DNA of 6,049 nucleotides from a bacterium (GTDB lineage Bacteria > Desulfobacterota > S145-22): NCBI GenBank assembly GCA_027073795.1, contig JALTEW010000399.1, forward strand, positions 1-6,049, given 5' to 3'. The notes under the pieces were generated by a model that was not told the DNA's origin, did no database searches, and saw only the letters and a list, made by a program, of their open reading frames with translations. The position numbers and the translations under genes are program-made. Shown here piece after piece: positions 1 through 5,395 of this stretch. Numbering within the stretch: the first letter of the stretch is position 1; the number at the start of each line of letters is the position of its first letter.

Positions 1-685
1 ACCCTGTACACCGGTCCATATCCACGTATCGGGGGTGTAGGGTAAGGGTAACATCAAAATGTCCGGCGGAGCCCTTGATGGATTTGACTTCTGTGAAGGT
101 GAGGAGTTCGATATTTGTATTTCTTCCTACGTCGGCAAGCTTTGGACCCAAGATACAGATGGAACAATCGAGGGTTGGAAAGGTTTTATCCAGTTGCGAC
201 ATGATGCCCCCAATGGAAACGGCACGCTCCACCAGATAGACGGTCTTTTCCGCCTCTGCCAGGTCCAGCGCGGCCTGGACACCGGCAACGCCGCCCCCGA
301 TGACCAGAACCGCGTCGTCATAAACCCTTTTGGGTTTGTGCGCGACGGGCTTTTTGGGCTTTTTCAAGCGGAAAAGGACATGGGCAGCAGCGATTGTCTC
401 CGTTGCAAAGGAAGAAACATCAAGAATTTCGACCTGCTGTTCCGTAAGAAAGGAGATAGAATTCAAAAAGTCCTTCGCGACAGGGCACTCCCCTGTAAGG
501 ATTAAAGCCCTGACACCCTTTTTCCCTTTCAGCAGGCCCTCTATTTTCCGGATACCATTCTGGCTGCATACATAGGGAATCGAATGAACTTCAACACTTC
601 CCTGGAGGGCGTCATACAGCCGTTCCAGGTTCAGTGATTGCGTAAGGCATGGGGCGTTACACAGAATGACAATAGGGTTAGCCAT
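1..685 (-). CDS. hdrA: HdrA-like FAD/iron-sulfur flavoprotein, 3' part outside window
   Basis: The reading frame opens at ATG 685-683 and stays open to the left edge, giving 228 residues. The C-terminal remainder, expected to hold more ferredoxin and flavin sequence, is missing. Residues 127-153 form a Rossmann FAD loop (VIGGGVAG, ending LVER). Residues 168-183 carry the HdrA hallmark TFPTLDCSICILGPKL, and the visible part ends at RYVDMDRCTG, where HdrA proteins begin their first 4Fe-4S ferredoxin motif. The N-terminal domain (1-115) is diverged: the usual CxCG is replaced by CNAPC (C9, C13), while PYVCS (C40) and GECP (C67) match the positions of the other two family cysteines. The start overlaps the stop of the preceding gene by 8 nt, with AAGG only a few bases upstream, so translation is probably coupled. 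Likely role: the flavin subunit of a cytoplasmic heterodisulfide-reductase-like complex that splits or merges electron pairs. QmoA is less likely because QmoA starts almost directly at the FAD loop. Confidence 0.85.
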   Translation of the reverse strand, partial: MANPIVILCNAPCLTQSLNLERLYDALQGSVEVHSIPYVCSQNGIRKIEGLLKGKKGVRALILTGECPVAKDFLNSISFLTEQQVEILDVSSFATETIAAAHVLFRLKKPKKPVAHKPKRVYDDAVLVIGGGVAGVQAALDLAEAEKTVYLVERAVSIGGIMSQLDKTFPTLDCSICILGPKLADVGRNTNIELLTFTEVKSIKGSAGHFDVTLTLHPRYVDMDRCTG

Positions 686-3008
686 TTTCCTTTTCCAACT
701 CTTGGAGTCGCGCATTCATCTCCGTCACAATCCGCTGGAAGATGACACCTTCCGTGGCGGAAACCCACTCCAGCCGTAACCGGTCGGGGTGGATGCCTCG
801 CTTGACGATAATGTTTTTGATGGCACGCATCCTTTGTTCACACCTTATATTTCCCGAGATGTAGTGACAGTCGCCCGGGGGGCGGCATCCAGAGATCAGA
901 ACCATCCCGGCCCCCTTATCAAAGGCATGCAGAACAAGCTGCCTGTTGACCCGTCCGGAACACATGTATTTGATAATCCGTACGTTGGTAGGGTATGAAA
1001 GGCGCGAAACCCCGGCGAAATCTGCCCCGGCGTAGGAACACCAGTTGCAGCAAAAGGCAAGAATCTTGTGGGAGGGATCCACCTCCAAGGCCGCGTCGAT
1101 CTGGGCGTAGAGTTGATCTCGCGTAAACCCCTTCAGTTCCATGGCTTCATGGGGGCAGGCTCCGGCGCATGTACCACATCCCTTGCAGGCTGCCTCGATG
1201 ATGCGTGGTTTCTTTTTTCCGTCCACGACGATAGGCTCGATGGCGGAAAAAGGACATTGCTTCATACACAACAGGCACTCACCATGGCATTTGTTCAAGT
1301 CCACATAGGCCACGATGCCGTCAAGTTCCAGAAACTCCTTAGTCAGAAGTCCGGCAACCCGCGCGGCGGCGCCGCTCCCTTGTGCGATACTCTCCGCCGC
1401 GTTTTTGGGTGCCTGGCAGGCACCCGCTAAAAAGACGCCGTCAATGGCTGTGTCGAGGGGCTTGAGTTTCGGGTGTGCCTCCAAGAGAAACCCATCGTCC
1501 GAGGTACTCAACTTTAGCACGCTTTTAACCTTGTCCCGATCAGCTGGTGGCACGCTCCCCAAGGAGAGAACTACCATGTCAACAGATTCTTCCACCATTG
1601 TGTTGGTGATTTCGCTGTGGGCCGTGACCGTGGCGGAGGTCTCTTGACCTGTTACACCCTGGACAAGCCCTCGGACAAAGCGAACACCCCTGTCACGGAC
1701 CTCCCGGTAAAGGTCTTCATCCTGCTTCTTGGTGGTTCGGATATCCCGGTAAAAAACAGTGATAGACAAGCTTGGGTCTCGATCAAGGAGTTCTTTGACC
1801 TGCTTAAGGGCAACCATGCAACAGATGCGGCTGCAATATCTGTTCCCCTCCGGGTCCCTCGATCCGACACACTGGATGAAGGCTATTTTGTGAACCTCTT
1901 TGTTTGTCTTGGGGTGAATAAGGGTTTCCCCCTTCTGGGGGGATTTAAGAAAGGTTTCGACTTCGGCTGAGGAGATCACAGCTGGGATCTTTCCGTATCC
2001 ATACTTGGGTTGAGTTTCCGGAGAAAAAAGTTCGAATCCGACAGCCGTGACAACGGCACCCACCTCATAGGTTTGTTGCGTTTCATCACCGTTAAGTTGT
2101 ATGGCATCTTGCGGGCAGACCTCTGCGCAGGCCCCACATCGGGTACAGGCCTCGAAATTAATGGCCATACAGGAGGGATTCACGCCGTAAGACAGAGCAC
2201 CGATGGCCTTTCCGGACCTGTCCGGCAAGAGGACGGGGCAGGCATCGACGCATTTCCCACAGAGATCACAATCAGGGGATACCCCCCGGGGATGCTGGGT
2301 AATGGTTATCCGGAAGTTTCCGATGTAACCGGAAAAATCCGTGACCTCACTTTGAGTGAATACAGAGATAAGGGGGTGGGACAGAACTTGGGTTCCCATG
2401 GGAAGGATGATGGATTCCGCACGCTCCATCGAGGGGTGAATTTTCCCCCAGTCCTTCAATTTCCCTCCCAGGAAAGGGGATTTCTCCACCAGGATAACGG
2501 GAATTCCCATATCAGCAAGGTCAAGGGCGGCCTGCATTCCGGCAATGCCCCCTCCAATGACGAGGGCGCGCTTGTGAGTGGAGACCTTTCGCGTTTTTAG
2601 GGGTTCCAGCAAGCGGGCTTTGGCAACCCCCATGCGGATCAGGTCGGAGGCCTTTTCGGTCGCTTCCTCCTTATGATCGTGATGCACCCACGCGCAGTGC
2701 TCCCGGATGTTTGCCATTTCCAGAAGGTAGGGATTCAGGCCTGCGTTAGAGAGTGTTTTACGAAAGGTAGGTTCATGCAACTTGGGGGAACAGGCGGCAA
2801 TGACGATCCGGTTCAGTCTATACTCTTTAATATCTTCCATAATCTGTTTCTGACCAGGCTCCGCGCAGAGATACGGGTCTTCGCGCGCCAAGACGACATT
2901 ATCCAGCGTGCTAGCGAATTCAACTGCGCGAGTAGTATCAACAACACCAGCGATATTCTTCCCGCAATGGCAGACATAAACGCCAACTCGGATCTCTTTA
3001 TCCTTCAC
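678..3008 (-). CDS. hdrA: HdrA-MvhD fusion, heterodisulfide reductase electron-transfer subunit
   Basis: This 776-residue protein has, in order: an HdrA N-terminal domain with YVCHCGKNIAG (C13, C15), PYLC (C48) and AACSPKLHEPTF (C73); an FAD loop (VIGGGIAG, 150-157); an inserted two-cluster ferredoxin (C247/250/253/257 and C288/291/294/298); the HdrA reductase-domain cysteines (C380 in QCVGSRD; C392, C396, C397 in YCSRICC); a second two-cluster ferredoxin (C574/578/581/585 and C608/611/614/618); and a C-terminal MvhD domain (FCCNWCSYAGAD at 652-663, SGCRPPGDCHYISGN at 706-720), the 2Fe-2S delta subunit that links Hdr to hydrogenase or another donor. The start is GTG: no ATG lies nearby, the conserved VGVYVCHCG begins a few residues later, and AGAGGG lies 9 nt upstream. 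The length fits HdrA2-type fusions. It lacks the cysteine pair of the LDCSxC motif, which the downstream HdrA keeps. QmoB has a related domain order, but its N-terminus as I recall it differs from the canonical HdrA type seen here. Confidence 0.93.
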   Translation of the reverse strand: MKDKEIRVGVYVCHCGKNIAGVVDTTRAVEFASTLDNVVLAREDPYLCAEPGQKQIMEDIKEYRLNRIVIAACSPKLHEPTFRKTLSNAGLNPYLLEMANIREHCAWVHHDHKEEATEKASDLIRMGVAKARLLEPLKTRKVSTHKRALVIGGGIAGMQAALDLADMGIPVILVEKSPFLGGKLKDWGKIHPSMERAESIILPMGTQVLSHPLISVFTQSEVTDFSGYIGNFRITITQHPRGVSPDCDLCGKCVDACPVLLPDRSGKAIGALSYGVNPSCMAINFEACTRCGACAEVCPQDAIQLNGDETQQTYEVGAVVTAVGFELFSPETQPKYGYGKIPAVISSAEVETFLKSPQKGETLIHPKTNKEVHKIAFIQCVGSRDPEGNRYCSRICCMVALKQVKELLDRDPSLSITVFYRDIRTTKKQDEDLYREVRDRGVRFVRGLVQGVTGQETSATVTAHSEITNTMVEESVDMVVLSLGSVPPADRDKVKSVLKLSTSDDGFLLEAHPKLKPLDTAIDGVFLAGACQAPKNAAESIAQGSGAAARVAGLLTKEFLELDGIVAYVDLNKCHGECLLCMKQCPFSAIEPIVVDGKKKPRIIEAACKGCGTCAGACPHEAMELKGFTRDQLYAQIDAALEVDPSHKILAFCCNWCSYAGADFAGVSRLSYPTNVRIIKYMCSGRVNRQLVLHAFDKGAGMVLISGCRPPGDCHYISGNIRCEQRMRAIKNIIVKRGIHPDRLRLEWVSATEGVIFQRIVTEMNARLQELEKENG

Positions 3009-3852
3009 TGGTTACAACCCTCTTCAGACTTTCCACGCATGTATCCCACAAGGCGGCAGCTTCTCCCTCGATGGCTGTGATTTGCTCCCGTCTGATTTCG
3101 ATAGCATTCCGATCGCAGATTTTTGCACAGGCACCGCACAGGACACAGTAGGTATCCTCGATGTAAACATGGGAACCATCCCTGTGGATTGCCTCCACGG
3201 GACAGGTGTCGATGCAGAGATTACATGCCTCTGGGCACTTTGTATCGTCGAGATGGATGGTTCCCCGGAAAACGGGATGAACCTCCATGGCGCCATGAGG
3301 ACATGCTTCCTCACAATAGGCACATCGCAGGCAGAGGTGGGAGTCCTTTAGCTGGGTGGTTTCTTCCTCTTTTGCCAACGCCTCACGGTGGCAGTGGTCG
3401 ATACACTCGGTGCAGTGTTTGGGGCACTCCAGCGAGGGATTTTCGATGGTCTTACGCTCTTTTCGACACCAGCGCACCGCTCCTTTTGCGTTGTCACGGC
3501 ACTTTTCCGGACAGATATCCGTATTGATGGTGAGTTTTTCCGGAAAGGGTAAAAGGGCATGTTCCTGAAGAAGAAGTTGCTTCAGGTCTCCATCCCACGT
3601 AACTTCAATACAGGGCACGGGGCAGAAGTGCATGCAGGCCTCGCAGAAAGAGCAGAGGTCCTCACGGATATCGATTTCCAGATGGTCCCCGTCCCGATAG
3701 ACATAGATGGCATCTTCCGGGCAGACGGTTTCACAGATGGTTCCGTGAATGCAGGCCTCCTTGTGGATGGTCAGCGTAACCTGGTCCGTGTACATCCGGA
3801 ACCCGATTTCGATTTCACTGTGGGCCGTGCGTTTCCAGCGTTTTGCTTTCAT
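2998..3852 (-). CDS. Polyferredoxin with seven 4Fe-4S-type cysteine motifs
   Basis: The protein has 284 residues, 28 of them cysteine. Motifs: C34/C40/C44 (one ligand short); C67/70/73/77 followed by C81; an irregular C114/C118/C129; C143/147/150/154; C174/177/180/184; C206/210/213/217; and C236/239/242/246. Several begin CPxxCxxC, a form I associate with FwdF-type polyferredoxins. There is no signal peptide or membrane segment, so it should be cytoplasmic and act as an electron wire to or from the HdrA proteins encoded next. It is the first gene of the operon; its stop overlaps the next start by 11 nt. I kept the ATG at 3852, with AAAGGCG close upstream. ATG 3795 (Met20, beginning MYTDQVTLTIHKEAC) is a real alternative, because residues 1-19 are not ferredoxin-like. 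An in-frame TAA at 3861-3859 excludes any start further upstream. The family call is firm; the exact partner is inferred from context. Confidence 0.88.
   Translation of the reverse strand: MKAKRWKRTAHSEIEIGFRMYTDQVTLTIHKEACIHGTICETVCPEDAIYVYRDGDHLEIDIREDLCSFCEACMHFCPVPCIEVTWDGDLKQLLLQEHALLPFPEKLTINTDICPEKCRDNAKGAVRWCRKERKTIENPSLECPKHCTECIDHCHREALAKEEETTQLKDSHLCLRCAYCEEACPHGAMEVHPVFRGTIHLDDTKCPEACNLCIDTCPVEAIHRDGSHVYIEDTYCVLCGACAKICDRNAIEIRREQITAIEGEAAALWDTCVESLKRVVTSEG
3018..3023 (-). promoter_or_regulatory. Ribosome binding site deciding a GTG start
   Basis: AGAGGG on the minus strand lies 9 nt before GTG 3008-3006, inside the end of the polyferredoxin gene. It supports the GTG start of the HdrA-MvhD fusion and fits coupled translation across the 11-nt overlap. 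Confidence 0.6.
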
Positions 3853-3983
3853 TCGCCTTTATTTTTTTGCCTTGAGCTTGAGGCTTTTATCTTTCGCCTC
3901 TTGCCCATCGCCGTTTAATCCTGGCTTTTTGCAAGCCTTTCTTGTTTTAAAGATCACCTCTTCCCTCTTAGCATGCATGTTGT

Positions 3984-4012
3984 TTTATACAGGCAAAAAG
4001 GATGATATTCAA
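3984..4012 (-). promoter_or_regulatory. Sigma70-like promoter of the Hdr operon
   Basis: On the minus strand TTGAAT (4012-4007) and TATAAA (3989-3984) are separated by exactly 17 nt, with no better pair nearby. Transcription would start near 3977, leaving a 5' leader of about 125 nt before the polyferredoxin start. That leader is purine-rich and holds a short GGCTT/AAGCC hairpin without a following T-run, so no clear attenuator or riboswitch is visible in it. Confidence 0.6.
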
Positions 4013-4020
4013 GTAAATTA

Positions 4021-4049
4021 TTGGAACGTCTTCCCGGTTATGATATAGG
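4021..4049 (+). promoter_or_regulatory. Possible promoter of the EamA transporter gene
   Basis: TTGGAA (4021-4026) and TATAGG (4044-4049) are 17 nt apart and would start transcription near 4056, just ahead of the ribosome binding site at 4066. The -10 match is mediocre, and TATGAT at 4039-4044 is an alternative with poor spacing. This is the best candidate in the divergent intergenic region, but a weak one. Confidence 0.35.
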
Positions 4050-4065
4050 CATGCGAGGTAGAAGC

Positions 4066-4070
4066 AGGAG
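4066..4070 (+). promoter_or_regulatory. Ribosome binding site deciding a TTG start
   Basis: AGGAG lies 6 nt before TTG 4077-4079, near-ideal spacing. The nearby ATG at 4051 is in a different frame and opens no matching protein. The first in-frame ATG would be Met12, inside the first transmembrane helix. Confidence 0.75.
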
Positions 4071-4076
4071 AAGAGT

Positions 4077-4973
4077 TTGGAAAAGGCACGAACGTGGGAA
4101 GCGGATTTGATGCTTCTGATAACCGCCATGATCTGGGGACTTGCCTTTGTCGCCCAGCGGGTCGGGATGAAGTATGTGGGGCCATTTACCTTCAATGGGG
4201 TTCGTTTCCTTTTGGGCTGTCTTCCCCTTTTGCCGATTCTTTTAAGGAATCGCGTGAAAAGGCCGCCCTCCATTCCCTTCAAATCAAAGACGGTTATTCT
4301 TGGCAGTGCTGTTACGGGGTGTATCCTTTTTCTGGGTGCTTCCCTTCAGCAGATCGGCATTGTTTACACCACGGCGGGTAAAGCAGGATTCATCACAGGG
4401 TTGTATGTGGTGATTGTCCCCATGCTTGGGCTGCTGTGGCACGACCGTTCGACCCATGCCGGCATGTGGATGGGGGCTTTCTTGGCGGCAGTAGGGATGT
4501 ACTTTCTCAGCGTTACAAGATCTTTTACGGTTTCCTGGGGGGATCTCCTGGTCTTTTTTAGCGCCTTCTTGTGGGCGGGGCATGTCCAGCTTGCGGGCTG
4601 GTTTTCACCAAGAATCGGTGCCACCCGGCTGGCTGTGATTCAGTATATCATTTGTGGCGTCTTAAGCCTGATCGCGGCGTTTTTAACGGAAAATGTCAGC
4701 CTGTCGGGAATTTATCAGGCAACCATTCCCATCCTGTACGGGGGACTTCTTTCTGTAGGGGTTGCCTATACCCTTCAACTGGTGGCTCAGAAAAGTGCTC
4801 CGGCGGCGCATGCCGCGATTCTGATGAGCCTCGAAACGGTCTTTGCCGCCCTGGGTGGCTGGCTGGTCTTGGGAGAAACCCTCTCTATGCGTGCGCTTTT
4901 CGGTTGTGCACTGATCCTTTCAGGAATGTTTGCCTCACAGTTGTACCCCTTAATAAAAAAGTCTGCGGGTTAA
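4077..4973 (+). CDS. EamA/DMT-superfamily transporter, ten transmembrane helices
   Basis: This is a 298-residue inner-membrane protein made of two EamA repeats of five helices each. Approximate helices: 10-28, 38-57, 73-89, 103-121, 128-145, 155-172, 184-203, 214-235, 246-265 and 272-291. Family features include the early IWGLAFVAQ, NGVRFLLG (40-47), the YTTAGKAGFITGLYVVIVP stretch (97-115), and in the second repeat AYTLQLVAQK (230-239) followed by PAAHAAILMSLETVFAAL and LGE. Members of this superfamily export metabolites, including amino acids, but sequence alone does not give the substrate. The gene diverges from the Hdr operon and precedes the aromatic attenuator region on the same strand; a separate promoter lies between them and no clear terminator follows this gene. 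Export of an aromatic compound, as known for YddG, would be guesswork from position only. Confidence 0.9.
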   Translation: MEKARTWEADLMLLITAMIWGLAFVAQRVGMKYVGPFTFNGVRFLLGCLPLLPILLRNRVKRPPSIPFKSKTVILGSAVTGCILFLGASLQQIGIVYTTAGKAGFITGLYVVIVPMLGLLWHDRSTHAGMWMGAFLAAVGMYFLSVTRSFTVSWGDLLVFFSAFLWAGHVQLAGWFSPRIGATRLAVIQYIICGVLSLIAAFLTENVSLSGIYQATIPILYGGLLSVGVAYTLQLVAQKSAPAAHAAILMSLETVFAALGGWLVLGETLSMRALFGCALILSGMFASQLYPLIKKSAG

Positions 4974-4989
4974 AATAATCGCGAAAAAA

Positions 4990-5002
4990 GTCTTGACAAG
5001 AC
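4990..5002 (+). promoter_or_regulatory. Perfect 13-bp palindrome over the -35 box
   Basis: GTCTTG-A-CAAGAC is a perfect inverted repeat around one central base, and it contains the whole TTGACA -35 element (4993-4998). Its position suits a repressor operator. No known operator consensus was recognised, and part of the symmetry comes from the -35 sequence itself. Confidence 0.3.
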
Positions 5003-5021
5003 ATAAAATTAGAGTTATATA
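4993..5021 (+). promoter_or_regulatory. Sigma70-like promoter of the attenuated aromatic gene
   Basis: A consensus -35 TTGACA (4993-4998) and TATATA (5016-5021) are separated by 17 nt; TATAAG at 5018-5023 is an overlapping alternative -10. Transcription would start near 5028, about 30 nt before the first leader ORF. The strength of the -35 suggests that control happens mainly after initiation, at the two attenuators downstream. Confidence 0.75.
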
Positions 5022-5030
5022 AGCTGCGCT

Positions 5031-5040
5031 ACCTTAAGGT
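5031..5040 (+). promoter_or_regulatory. Perfect 10-bp palindrome just after the likely start site
   Basis: ACCTTAAGGT is fully self-complementary and sits a few bases downstream of the predicted transcription start. It could be an operator half of a two-site arrangement with the palindrome over the -35 box, or simply the AAGG ribosome-binding part of an alternative GTG start (5046) for leader 1. Confidence 0.25.
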
Positions 5041-5057
5041 TGGAGGTGTATAGGAAA

Positions 5058-5153
5058 ATGACAGAGGGTATCTCAAAGCACGCTACACATTATGCCAATT
5101 ATTACTTTGGCTTTTTTTGCTTTTTTAGTGGGGAGGGTCTGCCCGTCGGTTGA
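5058..5153 (+). CDS. Leader peptide 1, Phe/Tyr-rich attenuator peptide (31 aa)
   Basis: A 31-codon ORF starts at ATG 5058 and ends at TGA 5151-5153. Residues 12-23 hold eight aromatic codons: Tyr12, 15, 16 and Phe17, 19, 20, 22, 23, with all Phe codons TTT. The tail is SGEGLPVG. GGAGG lies 11 nt before the ATG, slightly far; an in-frame GTG at 5046 with AAGG 6 nt upstream is an alternative start that would add four residues, including one Tyr. By analogy with pheL- and trpL-type leaders, ribosomes short of charged tRNA-Phe or tRNA-Tyr should stall in this run and leave the last codons free to form the antiterminator. There is no Trp codon, unlike leader 2. The peptide itself is probably only a sensor product. 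The T7 and T6 runs at 5112-5118 and 5121-5126 are sensitive to slippage or base-calling error, but the downstream match to leader 2 supports this frame. Confidence 0.82.
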   Translation: MTEGISKHATHYANYYFGFFCFFSGEGLPVG

Positions 5154-5191
5154 TGTGTTGCAGAACACAGGATTTCAAGGCCGTGGGCAGA
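5138..5191 (+). promoter_or_regulatory. Antiterminator pairing of attenuator 1
   Basis: TCTGCCC (5138-5144), in the last codons of leader 1, is perfectly complementary to GGGCAGA (5185-5191). With one bulge the helix extends through CGG (5147-5149) and CCG (5181-5183). It uses the 5' arm of terminator 1, so the two helices exclude each other. A ribosome reaching the stop codon would cover the left arm and favour termination; one stalled at the Phe/Tyr codons would leave it free. Confidence 0.7.
5154..5169 (+). other. Small hairpin directly after the leader 1 stop codon
   Basis: TGTGTT (5154-5159) and AACACA (5164-5169) form a 6-bp stem with a GCAG loop, starting at the base right after TGA. 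A structurally matching hairpin of different sequence follows leader 2. It may act as a spacer that brings the antiterminator arms together, or as a pause signal. Confidence 0.5.
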
Positions 5192-5211
5192 TAAAACCCG
5201 CGGCCTTTTTT
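5177..5211 (+). terminator. Intrinsic terminator of attenuator 1
   Basis: GGCCGTGGG (5179-5187) pairs with CCCGCGGCC (5197-5205) through nine pairs, one of them G-U, plus two A-T pairs at the base. The loop is nine nt and six Ts follow (5206-5211). It lies 25 nt after the leader 1 stop codon and well upstream of the structural gene, as expected for an attenuator. Confidence 0.85.
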
Positions 5212-5233
5212 ATTACTTGGAAAGGATAGAGAG

Positions 5234-5317
5234 ATGAAACGAAGGGTTGAAAGAAGACAGGGAAGCATTTTTTACGCCAACTACTTTTTTAGCTGGAGAG
5301 GTCCACCTGCAGGTTGA
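5234..5317 (+). CDS. Leader peptide 2, Phe/Tyr/Trp attenuator peptide (27 aa)
   Basis: A 27-codon ORF starts at ATG 5234 and ends at TGA 5315-5317, with AGGA 7 nt upstream. A basic N-terminus (MKRRVERRQG) is followed by SIFYANYFFSWRGPPAG. Aromatic residues are Phe13, 18, 19, Tyr14, 17 and Trp21, so this leader could sense all three aromatic amino acids. It starts 22 nt after the T-run of terminator 1 and so forms a second gate in series. It matches leader 1 as YANY, then FFS, then xxGxPxG-stop; leader 1 has six extra residues between the first two blocks. Several shared residues use different synonymous codons, so the resemblance is at peptide level as well as in the nucleotides. Apart from attenuation, no function is evident. 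Confidence 0.85.
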   Translation: MKRRVERRQGSIFYANYFFSWRGPPAG

Positions 5318-5347
5318 CGTGCAAAGGTGCACATGCCGCGGGTGGAC
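5301..5347 (+). promoter_or_regulatory. Antiterminator pairing of attenuator 2
   Basis: GTCCACCTGC (5301-5310), in the GPPAG codons of leader 2, pairs with GCGGGTGGAC (5338-5347) over ten consecutive pairs, one of them U-G. The right arm overlaps the 5' arm of terminator 2, so the helices are mutually exclusive, as in attenuator 1 but with different sequences. Confidence 0.75.
5319..5332 (+). other. Small hairpin directly after the leader 2 stop codon
   Basis: GTGCA (5319-5323) and TGCAC (5328-5332) form a 5-bp stem with an AAGG loop, one base after the TGA. It is the positional equivalent of the hairpin behind leader 1, with unrelated stem sequence. Confidence 0.45.
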
Positions 5348-5372
5348 ACAGGGTTCTTCCCGCGGTTTTTTT
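5336..5372 (+). terminator. Intrinsic terminator of attenuator 2
   Basis: CCGCGGG (5336-5342) pairs perfectly with CCCGCGG (5359-5365) around a 16-nt loop, followed by seven Ts (5366-5372). It ends 16 nt before the ribosome binding site of the aldolase-family gene, so termination here would prevent its expression. Confidence 0.85.
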
Positions 5373-5388
5373 ATAACCAAATAACTGC

Positions 5389-5395
5389 AAGGAGG
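5389..5395 (+). promoter_or_regulatory. Strong ribosome binding site of the ADTH synthase-family gene
   Basis: AAGGAGG is a full consensus match 5 nt before ATG 5401. It lies outside the terminator 2 hairpin, so regulation is expected at transcription rather than by hiding this site. Confidence 0.85.

Noticed and set aside
59..505. Plus-strand ORF opposite the partial HdrA gene
   Set aside because: It lies antisense to a clear HdrA reading frame with FAD and cysteine motifs; its own translation shows no recognisable domain. The same applies to the other ORFs opposite the Hdr genes and within the EamA gene.
678..3008. Assignment as QmoB of the Qmo complex
   Set aside because: Domain order is similar (HdrA plus MvhD), but the N-terminus is canonical HdrA (VGVYVCHCG), the neighbour has an N-terminal domain that QmoA lacks, and no apr genes are seen.
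3929..3950. GGCTT/AAGCC hairpin in the divergent intergenic region as a terminator
   Set aside because: The stem is only 5 bp, there is no uninterrupted T-run on either strand, and no gene ends there.
3859..3978. Lys-rich ORF of 39 codons on the minus strand just upstream of and in frame with the polyferredoxin gene
   Set aside because: Its ATG falls at the predicted transcription start with no ribosome binding site. A GTG start further in is possible, but the composition is low-complexity and no motif is visible.
5151..5169. TGA followed by a hairpin read as a selenocysteine insertion site in the leaders
   Set aside because: The stems are only 5-6 bp and start at the stop codon, too small and too close for a bacterial SECIS. 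Readthrough would only run into terminator sequence without coding character.
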